A stretch of 7,908 nucleotides of DNA. It comes from Atopobium sp. GTDB lineage: Bacteria; Actinomycetota; Coriobacteriia; Coriobacteriales; Atopobiaceae. The notes under the pieces were generated by a model. The model searched no databases, had not been told where the DNA came from, and saw only the letters and a list, made by a program, of their open reading frames with translations. A program made the translations under genes and the position numbers. Of this stretch, positions 1-4,883 are shown one piece after another (the stretch's first letter is position 1; each line of letters begins with the position of its first letter). The stretch covers positions 1 to 7,908 of the forward strand of contig JABZHD010000041.1 of assembly GCA_015259045.1 (NCBI GenBank). Direction: 5' to 3'.

Positions 1-467
1 GTAAGAGGTACACCAATTGGAGCATCCTCGGGAAGAATCATAATACCGCTCTGATCATCGCCAAGACCCAGCTCGCGAGAAGAGCAGTTCATGCCGCAAG
101 ACTCAACGCCACGCAGCTTGGACTTTTTAATCTTGAAGTCTCCAGGAAGCACTGCGCCAATCATTGCCGTAACAATGTGGTCTCCCTGATTAAAGTTCTG
201 AGCACCACAAACAATCTGTAGAGGAACAGGATTTCCGTCCTTATCCACATTGTTGTTGCCCACGTCAACTAGGGTGACGTACATGTGATCAGAATCAGGA
301 TGAGGCTCTTTGCTTACAACCTGAGCAGTAACAACATGGTCAAGATTTGCGCCGACACGCTCTACAGCCTCAACCTCAGTACCAGTGCGCACAAACTCGC
401 GCTCAAGGTCTTTTGGGTCCTGAGGAAGATCAACGAGCGTCTTCAGCCATTCATAAGATACACGCAT
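1..467 (-). CDS. pheT: Phenylalanyl-tRNA synthetase beta subunit, N-terminal part (cut by window edge)
   Basis: Beta subunit of the (alpha-beta)2 enzyme that charges tRNA-Phe in the cytoplasm. Only the first 155 codons are in the window; bacterial PheT is usually near 800 residues. The protein opens with MRVSYEWLKTLVDL, the typical PheT start. From about residue 40 it is a tRNA-binding (EMAP/OB-fold) domain, with HPDSDHMYV at about 56-64, LQIVCGAQNF at about 84-93, and KLRGVESCGMNCSSREL at about 117-133. The ATG at 467 is preceded by a GAAAGG ribosome site. It begins 30 nt after the pheS stop and has no promoter of its own in the gap, so it is almost certainly co-transcribed with pheS under the T-box. 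No frameshift or anomaly is visible. Confidence 0.96.
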   Translation of the reverse strand, partial: MRVSYEWLKTLVDLPQDPKDLEREFVRTGTEVEAVERVGANLDHVVTAQVVSKEPHPDSDHMYVTLVDVGNNNVDKDGNPVPLQIVCGAQNFNQGDHIVTAMIGAVLPGDFKIKKSKLRGVESCGMNCSSRELGLGDDQSGIMILPEDAPIGVPL

Positions 468-497
468 GTGATTGCCTTTCTAATAAGACGCCGATGA

Positions 498-1565
498 TTA
501 GAACTGACGCAGAACTCTCTGGTCACCAGAGATGAGCATGCGCAGGTCAGGAAGGTCATAACGGAGCGCTGCAACACGCTCAACACCAATGCCAAAGGCA
601 AAGCCTGTGTACTTCTCGGAATCAATACCGCAGTACTTGAAGACATTAGGGTCAACCATGCCGCAACCAAGAATCTCAAGCCAGCCCGTGTTCTTGCAGA
701 AACGGCAGCCTTCACCGTGGCAAACACCACAAGAAACGTCTACCTCGCAGCTTGGCTCGGTGAATGGGAAGAAGTGAGGACGATAGCGGGTAGCGCGGTC
801 CTTACCAAAAATCTCACGAGTAAAGTGATCAAGAGTGCCCTTGAGGTCGCCAAAGGTGATTCCCTCATCAACAACAAGTCCTTCCATCTGCGTAAACTGA
901 GGCAGGTGGTTAGCATCTGCTGTGTCAGGACGGAATACCGTACCAGGGCAAATCATGTAAATAGGCGGCTCTTTTGTCTCCATGGTATGTACCTGTACGC
1001 CAGAAGTCTGCGTACGAAGAAGCACGTCGGACTCGCCCAGTACGTGCGACTCTTTTCCTTCTGGCGCATTGTCTACTACGTAGAACGTATCCTTACCAGA
1101 GCGGCTTGGGTGATCTTCAGGAGCGTTCAGCGCTGTGAAGTTGTAGTAGGTAGTCTCAACATAAGGGCCTGTCTCAATGGTGTAGCCCATGCTGATAAAG
1201 ATGTCTTCCATCTCCTCACGTACCTGCTCAATGAGGTGCTGAGTACCAGGGCTCAGACGACGACCTGGAAGGGTAATATCAGTTGCCTCAGCATTAAGCT
1301 GAGCCTCAAGGGCTTCTCGCTTTAAGGCAAGCTGACGCTCGCGAATAGCGGTCTCAACGTTAGCACGAACGGTATTTGCGAGCTGACCCATTTGAGGGCG
1401 CTGATCTGCGGGAACCTGACCCATCATACGCATAATTGCGGTAAGAGAGCCCTTCTTTCCCATTGATGCAACGCGCACCTTCTCAAGTGCTTCAAGGTTT
1501 GTTGCCTTAGCAATTCCTTCAAGTACTTGCTCGCGAATTGCCGAGAGTTCCTCAGACATTCCCAT
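498..1565 (-). CDS. pheS: Phenylalanyl-tRNA synthetase alpha subunit
   Basis: Catalytic alpha subunit of phenylalanyl-tRNA synthetase, a class II aaRS; 355 residues, a normal length. Residues 1-90 form the charged helical N-terminal arm. The catalytic core follows: HPSRSGKDTFYV (152-163), LLRTQTSGVQ (182-191), the motif 2 region FRPDTADANH (211-220), RPHFFPFTEPSCEVDV (262-277), WLEILGCGMV (295-304), and motif 3 GIGVERVAALRY (325-336). A CX2CX4CX2C cluster (C279, C282, C287, C290) precedes WLEI; I recall similar clusters in other bacterial PheS proteins, and it looks zinc-knuckle-like. The ATG at 1565 is chosen because GAAAGGG lies 7 nt upstream; the ATG two codons later is less well placed. 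It is first gene of pheST and is governed by the T-box just upstream. Confidence 0.98.
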   Translation of the reverse strand: MGMSEELSAIREQVLEGIAKATNLEALEKVRVASMGKKGSLTAIMRMMGQVPADQRPQMGQLANTVRANVETAIRERQLALKREALEAQLNAEATDITLPGRRLSPGTQHLIEQVREEMEDIFISMGYTIETGPYVETTYYNFTALNAPEDHPSRSGKDTFYVVDNAPEGKESHVLGESDVLLRTQTSGVQVHTMETKEPPIYMICPGTVFRPDTADANHLPQFTQMEGLVVDEGITFGDLKGTLDHFTREIFGKDRATRYRPHFFPFTEPSCEVDVSCGVCHGEGCRFCKNTGWLEILGCGMVDPNVFKYCGIDSEKYTGFAFGIGVERVAALRYDLPDLRMLISGDQRVLRQF

Positions 1566-1584
1566 GTAATTACCCTTTCAATAG

Positions 1585-1616
1585 AAAACCGCCCCTGAGC
1601 ATATGCCCAAGGACGG
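1585..1616 (-). terminator. T-box intrinsic terminator ahead of pheS
   Basis: Arms CCGTCCTTGGGC (1616-1605) and GCTCAGGGGCGG (1600-1589) pair over 12 positions, counting G-U pairs, around an ATAT loop. The stem is followed by TTTT (1588-1585). Its 5' arm contains the CCTTGG and TTCCG segments needed by the antiterminator, so the two folds exclude each other. It ends 19 nt before the pheS ATG. Confidence 0.9.
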
Positions 1617-1810
1617 AAAATTTCCGCGGTACCACCTCGGTTGATTGCACAGTTTTCTCTCTGTGCAATCCACTTAAAGGCCTAGTTTCGTTAGGCGGAC
1701 GACTTCCCTACTGAGCAGAAACTGCCGTTCAAGTTGTAGCTCGGGAGTGAACTCTACCAGCGCTGTGCAGGTGTTTCTCAACCACGAACACCCTCTCTGT
1801 TCACAACGTG
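1585..1810 (-). promoter_or_regulatory. Phenylalanine T-box riboswitch (tRNA-Phe-sensing leader of pheST)
   Basis: The leader RNA reads out uncharged tRNA-Phe. On the minus strand, Stem I runs from about 1810 to 1733, with basal arms GTTGT (1807-1803) and ACAAC (1737-1733). It holds an AGAGAG bulge region (1798-1793) and a distal hairpin with arms GGTGTT and AACACC. The specifier loop holds TTC (1751-1749), a Phe codon, followed by ACTCCCGAGC. Stem III is a perfect 10-bp hairpin (1670-1661 with 1652-1643). The T-box AGGTGGTACCGCGG is at 1637-1624. Its bulge TGGT (1634-1631) can pair with an ACCA acceptor end, as expected for tRNA-Phe with discriminator A. CCGAGG (1640-1635) can pair with CCTTGG (1612-1607) as antiterminator, which excludes the terminator. 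Low tRNA charging is expected to turn pheST on. Confidence 0.95.
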
Positions 1811-1846
1811 CTCCGGCAAACCTCTCCGTCAACGCACTTTGTTCAG

Positions 1847-1877
1847 AGTATCACACTGTGCGAGTTTTGAGCAGCAA
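1847..1877 (-). promoter_or_regulatory. Candidate promoter for the T-box/pheST transcript
   Basis: An extended -10 like element TGTGATACT (1855-1847) overlaps the znuB stop codon. A weak -35 like TTGCTG (1877-1872) sits 19 nt upstream, inside the end of znuB. A start about 7 nt downstream would place roughly 30 nt before Stem I, a normal T-box layout. The -35 is poor and the spacer long, so this is tentative; read-through from znuB is the alternative. Confidence 0.3.
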
Positions 1878-2663
1878 CACAACCCTTTTTACCAGAAAGA
1901 TAAACAAAAGCGTAACAACCGCGAGAAGAACGATGGTTCCTCCCGGCTTTAGGCCAAGCTCATAGGAGATTACAAGTCCACCAAGCGAGGGCAACATACC
2001 TACAGCGCTTGCGTAAAAACAACATTGCTTCCAGCTACGGGAAATCTGTAATGCGCAGGCAACTGGCACCACCATCATGGACGACACAATAAGTGAGCCA
2101 ACTGTTCTTGCTGCAACAGCAACTACTAAAGCTACTGCGATAACAAAGCCAAAGTTAATAAGACTTACGGGTACACCTACACAACGGGCATGACGCTCAT
2201 CAAAAGACATCAAGAAAAGTTCTTTTCTAAGGAAGAAGCAGAATGCGACTGCAAGTACGCTAATGACCACAATCATCTGAACTTCTTGCTCGCTTACCGT
2301 CAGAATAGAGCCAAACATAAAGCTGTTGAAGCTTGATGAGTTGGGAACAAAACCAGACAAAACGCCCGCTAAACCAATACCAGCTGCCATCACAATAGCG
2401 ACTGCAAGCTCTGACTGGTCTTTGAAGTGACGACGCACTCCCTCAACACAAAGCGCACCACCCAAACAAGCGGCAATTGCTCCGGCAACAGGATTAATAC
2501 CTGCAATCATGCCGCCTGCAACACCTGCAAGAGAGGTATGTGAGAGAGCATCGCCAATCATAGAAAGGCGCTTCAATACAACCGTAACGCCTACAAGCGG
2601 GATAATTGCTCCCAGAAGAATTCCTACAAGAATTCCTCGCTGCATAAATACGTATTCAAACAT
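1851..2663 (-). CDS. znuB: Zinc/metal ABC transporter permease (ABC-3 family, ZnuB type)
   Basis: Membrane-spanning subunit of an ABC-3 metal importer; 270 residues, usual for ZnuB, AdcB and TroC relatives. It is hydrophobic throughout with several membrane segments, starting at about residues 9-30. Family signatures are SMIGDALSHTSLAGVA (34-49), the FNSFMFGSILTV segment (112-123), ARTVGSLIVSSMMVVP and the C-terminal SYELGLKPGGTIVL. Its ATG follows the znuC stop directly (TAA then ATG, no gap), and its ribosome site GAGGAGGG lies inside the last znuC codons, so translational coupling is likely. Zinc is the favoured substrate because of the His-rich partner proteins. Manganese or iron importers share this fold, so metal choice is inferred rather than seen. 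Confidence 0.94.
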   Translation of the reverse strand: MFEYVFMQRGILVGILLGAIIPLVGVTVVLKRLSMIGDALSHTSLAGVAGGMIAGINPVAGAIAACLGGALCVEGVRRHFKDQSELAVAIVMAAGIGLAGVLSGFVPNSSSFNSFMFGSILTVSEQEVQMIVVISVLAVAFCFFLRKELFLMSFDERHARCVGVPVSLINFGFVIAVALVVAVAARTVGSLIVSSMMVVPVACALQISRSWKQCCFYASAVGMLPSLGGLVISYELGLKPGGTIVLLAVVTLLFIFLVKRVVLLLKTRTV

Positions 2664-3518
2664 TTATGCCCTCCTCTCGTACGAGTCTTGGGCATCTTGA
2701 ACAACGTCGGACGCAGGACCAAGGGACTCCGTTAAAGCAAAATCATCTAATTTTCCGCGATTGTGGTCGTGGACATGATGAGAGTCAAGGTCACAGTGAG
2801 CTCCATGAACTGCACAGTGATCATGACCGTGACCCCTACCTGCAATTTCTGTAGCTTTGTGGTCAGCAACTTCAACAACTCGACAAGCCAGCGCATCAAG
2901 AGCTGCAAGATCATGCGTAACAATAAGTACCGCAAGATCTCGAGCTGCATGGGCTTCTCGCACTAGGCTATAGAAATGATTGCGGCTCTCTTTATCAAGA
3001 CCAGTTGTAGGCTCGTCCAGGATAAGTAGTGATGGGTTTCCTACCAGCGCGCAGGCAAGGCGAACTCTCTGGAGCTGTCCTCCAGAGAGTTCCCTAATAA
3101 TACGCGTGGAAAAGTCAGTCATACCTACAAGGTCAAGTGCCTCAAGCGTGCGCTCGCGACGCTCTTTTGCGCTCATCTTTACCTTTTTGGCACGAGCATA
3201 CTGACTTGCATCTACTAGCTCGACGACGCTTGCAGGAAAGCGATTAACCGATTCTGAAGGGAGCTGTGGGACATAGCCTACACGCTCCCAGTCTTTAAAC
3301 CGAGTCGAGGGCGTTCCAAAAAGAAGTGATTTGCCACTTGTTGGCTCAAGCTCACCCACCACAATTCGAGAGAGCGTAGATTTACCAGCTCCGTTATCAC
3401 CAATAAGAGCGCAAATCTCACCTTGATGAACGTCTAAATTTACATCGCTTAAGACGCGCGTCTTCTTGTAAGAAAAACTCACGTCTTGAAGCGAGATGGC
3501 TATCTGACTTTCCTGCAA
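2664..3518 (-). CDS. znuC: Zinc/metal ABC transporter ATP-binding protein with His/Cys-rich C-terminal tail
   Basis: Cytoplasmic ATPase that powers the importer. Numbered from the TTG at 3518 (284 residues): Walker A GDNGAGKST (40-48), Q-loop Q85, signature LSGGQ (144-148), Walker B LLILDEP with D168 and E169, and H-loop H202 in VTHD. After about residue 225 comes a non-core tail with nine His and two Cys in residues 230-252 (GHGHDHCAVHGAHC, then HHVHDH), followed by an acidic end. A metal-binding or sensing role for it is inferred. E. coli ZnuC also has a His-rich C-terminus. There is no ATG start: in-frame choices are TTG 3530, GTG 3521 and TTG 3518. I prefer TTG 3518 because GGAGG (3528-3524) sits 5 nt before it. 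It abuts znuB and follows znuA by 37 nt. Confidence 0.94.
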   Translation of the reverse strand: MQESQIAISLQDVSFSYKKTRVLSDVNLDVHQGEICALIGDNGAGKSTLSRIVVGELEPTSGKSLLFGTPSTRFKDWERVGYVPQLPSESVNRFPASVVELVDASQYARAKKVKMSAKERRERTLEALDLVGMTDFSTRIIRELSGGQLQRVRLACALVGNPSLLILDEPTTGLDKESRNHFYSLVREAHAARDLAVLIVTHDLAALDALACRVVEVADHKATEIAGRGHGHDHCAVHGAHCDLDSHHVHDHNRGKLDDFALTESLGPASDVVQDAQDSYERRA

Positions 3519-3523
3519 CACGT

Positions 3524-3528
3524 CCTCC
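3524..3528 (-). promoter_or_regulatory. Ribosome binding site deciding the znuC start
   Basis: GGAGG lies 5 nt upstream of TTG 3518. It would fall inside the coding sequence if the longer TTG start at 3530 were used, and only 2 nt before GTG 3521. That favours a TTG start at 3518 and implies fairly weak initiation. Confidence 0.6.
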
Positions 3529-3555
3529 AAACATCCAGCCTAAGCTGGCAACACA

Positions 3556-4557
3556 CTACGCGAGAGCGCCCTCAAGAGCCTTGAGGTTCTCGCGCATAAC
3601 AGAGAGGTAATCCTCGCCTGCCTTGAGCTCGTCATCAGTAAGTCCCTCAAGTGGGTTAAGCTCTTCAACACGAGCGCCTGTTGCCTCAGCAATTGCCTGA
3701 GCAACCTTAGGACTTACCAGTTCCTCCGTAAAAATAACCTTTACATTATGCTCTTTTACGAACTCAGTAATCTCTTTCATTTCCTGAGCATTTGGCTCTG
3801 CATCTGCCTCAACACCCTCAATAGGCATCTGAGTGAGACCATAAGCCTCGCACAAATAACCAAATGCCTGGTGAGAAACAACGATGGTCTTGTTAGGTAG
3901 TGAATCCAGACCCTTGTGGAACTCATTATCAAGCGTATCAAAGTCTGCATTTGCTTTATCAAGATTGGCAGCATACTCTGACTTATGCTCAGAGTCCTTC
4001 TCGGAAAGTGCATCACAAATATTCTTCATCTGAATCTTGGCATTCAGAGGACTCAGCCAAACGTGAGGGTCAGTTCCGCCATGATCGTGATCGTGATCAT
4101 GATCATGGTCGTCTTTCTTCTCCTCATGATCGTGATCATCGTCCTCTTCAAGCTCAAGAAGTTTAACGTCTTTGCTGGTCTCAACTGCTGTAAGTTTTGT
4201 GCCAGAACCAAGTCCATCAAGTACGTCCTTGACCCAGTGCTCCATACCAGCACCGTTGTAAATCAAGAAGTCTGCTTCCTGGATAGTCTTCATATCCTTG
4301 CTGGATGGCTCCCAATCATGTGGCTCAGTACCTGCTGGAACGAGGCATGTTACCTCAGCATGATCGCCAGCGATGCGCTTTGCAAAATCATACATAGGAT
4401 AAAAACTTGCAACAATGCTGAGCTTCTTCTGGTCTTTGTTATCAGAAGCTCCTTCTTGCTTTTGAGCCTCAGGTTTGCAGCCAGCAAGAATAGCACTCAC
4501 GCCAAAAGCGGAAGCTACAAGTGCGCTACGACGAGAAACGGTTGGATTCAAATTCAT
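3556..4557 (-). CDS. znuA: Zinc/metal-binding lipoprotein of the ABC importer (ZnuA/TroA family)
   Basis: Extracellular substrate-binding protein that delivers metal to the ZnuB permease; 333 residues. The signal peptide is lipoprotein type with lipobox ILAGC (Cys27) preceded by SRRSALV, which also resembles a twin-arginine motif. Expected metal ligands of the family are visible: H80 in GTEPHDW, H165 in DPHVWLSP, H229 in VVSHQAFGY, and probably E304 in LNPLEGLT. Between the first two lies the acidic, His-rich loop of zinc-type members: HDH at 142-144 and alternating His-Asp at 151-159. The ATG at 4557 is chosen because GGGAG lies about 7 nt upstream and the signal peptide begins there; an in-frame ATG at 4653 would add 32 residues without a ribosome site. 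It leads the znuACB operon. Confidence 0.95.
   Translation of the reverse strand: MNLNPTVSRRSALVASAFGVSAILAGCKPEAQKQEGASDNKDQKKLSIVASFYPMYDFAKRIAGDHAEVTCLVPAGTEPHDWEPSSKDMKTIQEADFLIYNGAGMEHWVKDVLDGLGSGTKLTAVETSKDVKLLELEEDDDHDHEEKKDDHDHDHDHDHGGTDPHVWLSPLNAKIQMKNICDALSEKDSEHKSEYAANLDKANADFDTLDNEFHKGLDSLPNKTIVVSHQAFGYLCEAYGLTQMPIEGVEADAEPNAQEMKEITEFVKEHNVKVIFTEELVSPKVAQAIAEATGARVEELNPLEGLTDDELKAGEDYLSVMRENLKALEGALA
4081..4107 (-). repeat. Short tandem 6-mer (CAYGAT) encoding the His-Asp run of ZnuA
   Basis: Four full copies of CAYGAT and a final CAT encode HDHDHDHDH (residues 151-159). The copies alternate only between CAT and CAC, so the array is nearly perfect at DNA level. A unit gained or lost would keep the reading frame and change the number of His ligands. 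Confidence 0.85.
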
Positions 4558-4634
4558 GTTACATCTCCCAAAACTATAAAAACCAATACGGTGTAGTGCC
4601 AAATTCTTCAAACAAAATCGTGTGATTGTCCTCA

Positions 4635-4667
4635 CTACCAAGCATAAAAACATGGCGAGAAACCCAT
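4635..4667 (-). CDS. Candidate 10-codon leader ORF upstream of znuA
   Basis: Reading minus from ATG 4667 gives MGFSPCFYAW and then TAG. A strong ribosome site, GAGGAG, ends 4 nt before the ATG. The ORF ends 77 nt before the znuA start and is out of frame with it. Its start codon lies inside two alternative hairpins (see the next entry). The last residues are enriched in Cys, Phe, Tyr and Trp. No protein family can be assigned to so short a peptide; it could be a regulatory uORF or chance in a purine-rich stretch. Confidence 0.35.
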   Translation of the reverse strand: MGFSPCFYAW

Positions 4668-4674
4668 GTTTCTC
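4644..4674 (-). promoter_or_regulatory. Two mutually exclusive hairpins in the znuA leader (attenuator candidate)
   Basis: On the minus strand, hairpin A pairs GAGAAAC (4674-4668) with GTTTCTC (4663-4657) around an ATGG loop. Hairpin B pairs AAACATGG (4671-4664) with CCATGTTT (4655-4648) around 8 nt and is followed by TTATG, so the arm plus tail reads CCATGTTTTTATG. Both stems are perfect and share AAAC, so they cannot coexist. B looks like a weak intrinsic terminator and A its competitor. B is low in GC with a short U run, so it could instead be an operator palindrome or a structure that hides a start codon. Confidence 0.45.
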
Positions 4675-4703
4675 CTCACTTCTTTGCCTTTCTACTCACT
4701 TCT
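4671..4703 (-). repeat. Direct repeat, 13-mer matching at 12 of 13, 20-bp period, upstream of znuA
   Basis: On the plus strand TCTCCTCACTTCT (4671-4683) and TCTACTCACTTCT (4691-4703) differ at one base and lie exactly 20 bp apart. A third CTCACT core is at 4631-4636. Spacing close to two helical turns is compatible with a protein binding one face of the DNA, but the stretch is simple in composition (purine-rich on the transcribed strand). Confidence 0.5.
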
Positions 4704-4741
4704 CATCATCTGAACATGCATTCATGCTTCCCCTTTAGCAC

Positions 4742-4773
4742 GAAAGCGGGCTGTCATCCGACAGTCCGCTTTC
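4742..4773 (-). terminator. Strong hairpin between DUF421 and znuA, probable terminator (possibly bidirectional)
   Basis: Arms 4742-4754 and 4761-4773 (GAAAGCGGGCTGT with ACAGTCCGCTTTC) form a 13-position stem with a 6-nt loop. Read on minus, one position is an A-C mismatch; read on plus it is a G-U pair. The stem ends in CTTTC, giving only a short U run. On minus it can be extended by CTTTTA (4779-4774) with TAAAGG (4737-4732) across a small bulge. It is the best candidate to end the DUF3290-DUF421 transcript, but it could also be a structured element near the 5' end of the znuA leader. Confidence 0.5.
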
Positions 4774-4787
4774 TAAAAGTTAGCCTT

Positions 4788-4813
4788 AGTATACATATTC
4801 CAATTCAAGTCAA
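4788..4813 (-). promoter_or_regulatory. Candidate promoter for the znuA leader
   Basis: TTGACT (4813-4808) and TATACT (4793-4788) each resemble the sigma-70 type -35 and -10 hexamers closely, but only 14 nt separates them, shorter than the usual 16-18. If used, the znuA leader would be about 220 nt and would include the 4742-4773 hairpin, the direct repeats and the leader ORF. One arm of an 11-bp inverted repeat fills the spacer. Confidence 0.3.
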
Positions 4814-4853
4814 CGATAAATTTCTTATCTTTTCCGCAAACGGAATTGGAATA
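4796..4853. repeat. 11-bp perfect inverted repeat, arms 4796-4806 and 4843-4853
   Basis: Plus-strand arms TATTCCAATTC and GAATTGGAATA are exact reverse complements separated by 36 bp. The left arm lies within the spacer of the candidate promoter. A smaller hairpin (TTCCG CAAA CGGAA, 4832-4845) sits between them and overlaps the right arm by 3 bp. Arm centres are about 47 bp apart, so a looping or two-site operator is possible. Confidence 0.55.
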
Positions 4854-4869
4854 AACAGGTTAACTGTTT
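4853..4869 (-). terminator. Weak hairpin just after the DUF421 stop
   Basis: On minus, AAACAG (4869-4864) pairs with CTGTTT (4858-4853) around TTAAC, followed by ATTCC. It lies 15 nt past the DUF421 stop codon. The stem is only 6 bp and A/T-rich, so it is at best a weak terminator or an mRNA 3'-end structure; the stronger hairpin is at 4742-4773. Confidence 0.25.
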
Positions 4870-4883
4870 TATCTCTTGCTAAG

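Larger units (their letters stand above)
4558..4883. other. Gene-free interval of 326 bp between DUF421 and znuA
   Basis: No ordinary protein gene is supported here on either strand. The interval holds, from 4883 downwards, the weak 4853-4869 hairpin, the 11-bp inverted repeat, the candidate promoter 4788-4813, the strong 4742-4773 hairpin, the 20-bp-period direct repeat, and the leader ORF with its alternative hairpins. Then about 77 nt runs to the znuA ATG with its GGGAG ribosome site. The density of symmetric elements marks it as a regulatory region. Confidence 0.7.

Noticed and set aside
717..1325. Plus-strand open frame of 202 codons
   Set aside because: Lies antisense to the well-supported pheS, has no recognisable domain and no convincing ribosome site.
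1827..1832. TTGACG as a -35 for pheST
   Set aside because: No acceptable -10 hexamer lies 15-19 nt downstream, and the position runs into Stem I of the T-box.
3535..3548. CCAGC/GCTGG hairpin between znuA and znuC
   Set aside because: Only 5 bp with no U run; too weak to call a terminator, and the genes are plainly one operon.
3985..4596. Plus-strand open frame of 203 codons with a run of Met/Ile/Val resembling a membrane segment
   Set aside because: The hydrophobic run is the antisense reading of the His-Asp repeat of znuA; the real gene is on the minus strand.
4573..4602. TTGGCA (4602-4597), 18 nt, TATAGT (4578-4573) as znuA promoter
   Set aside because: Hexamers are fair, but the predicted start near 4566 falls inside the ribosome site, leaving almost no leader.
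4558..4653. Extended znuA start at ATG 4653 (32 extra residues)
   Set aside because: No ribosome site, the extension would bury the lipoprotein signal peptide, and ATG 4557 has GGGAG at good spacing.
4860..4871. TTAACTGTTTTA, a 10 of 12 match to the AdcR zinc-regulator box of streptococci
   Set aside because: It lies about 300 bp from znuA, directly after the DUF421 stop, within a small hairpin, and AdcR is not expected in this lineage.
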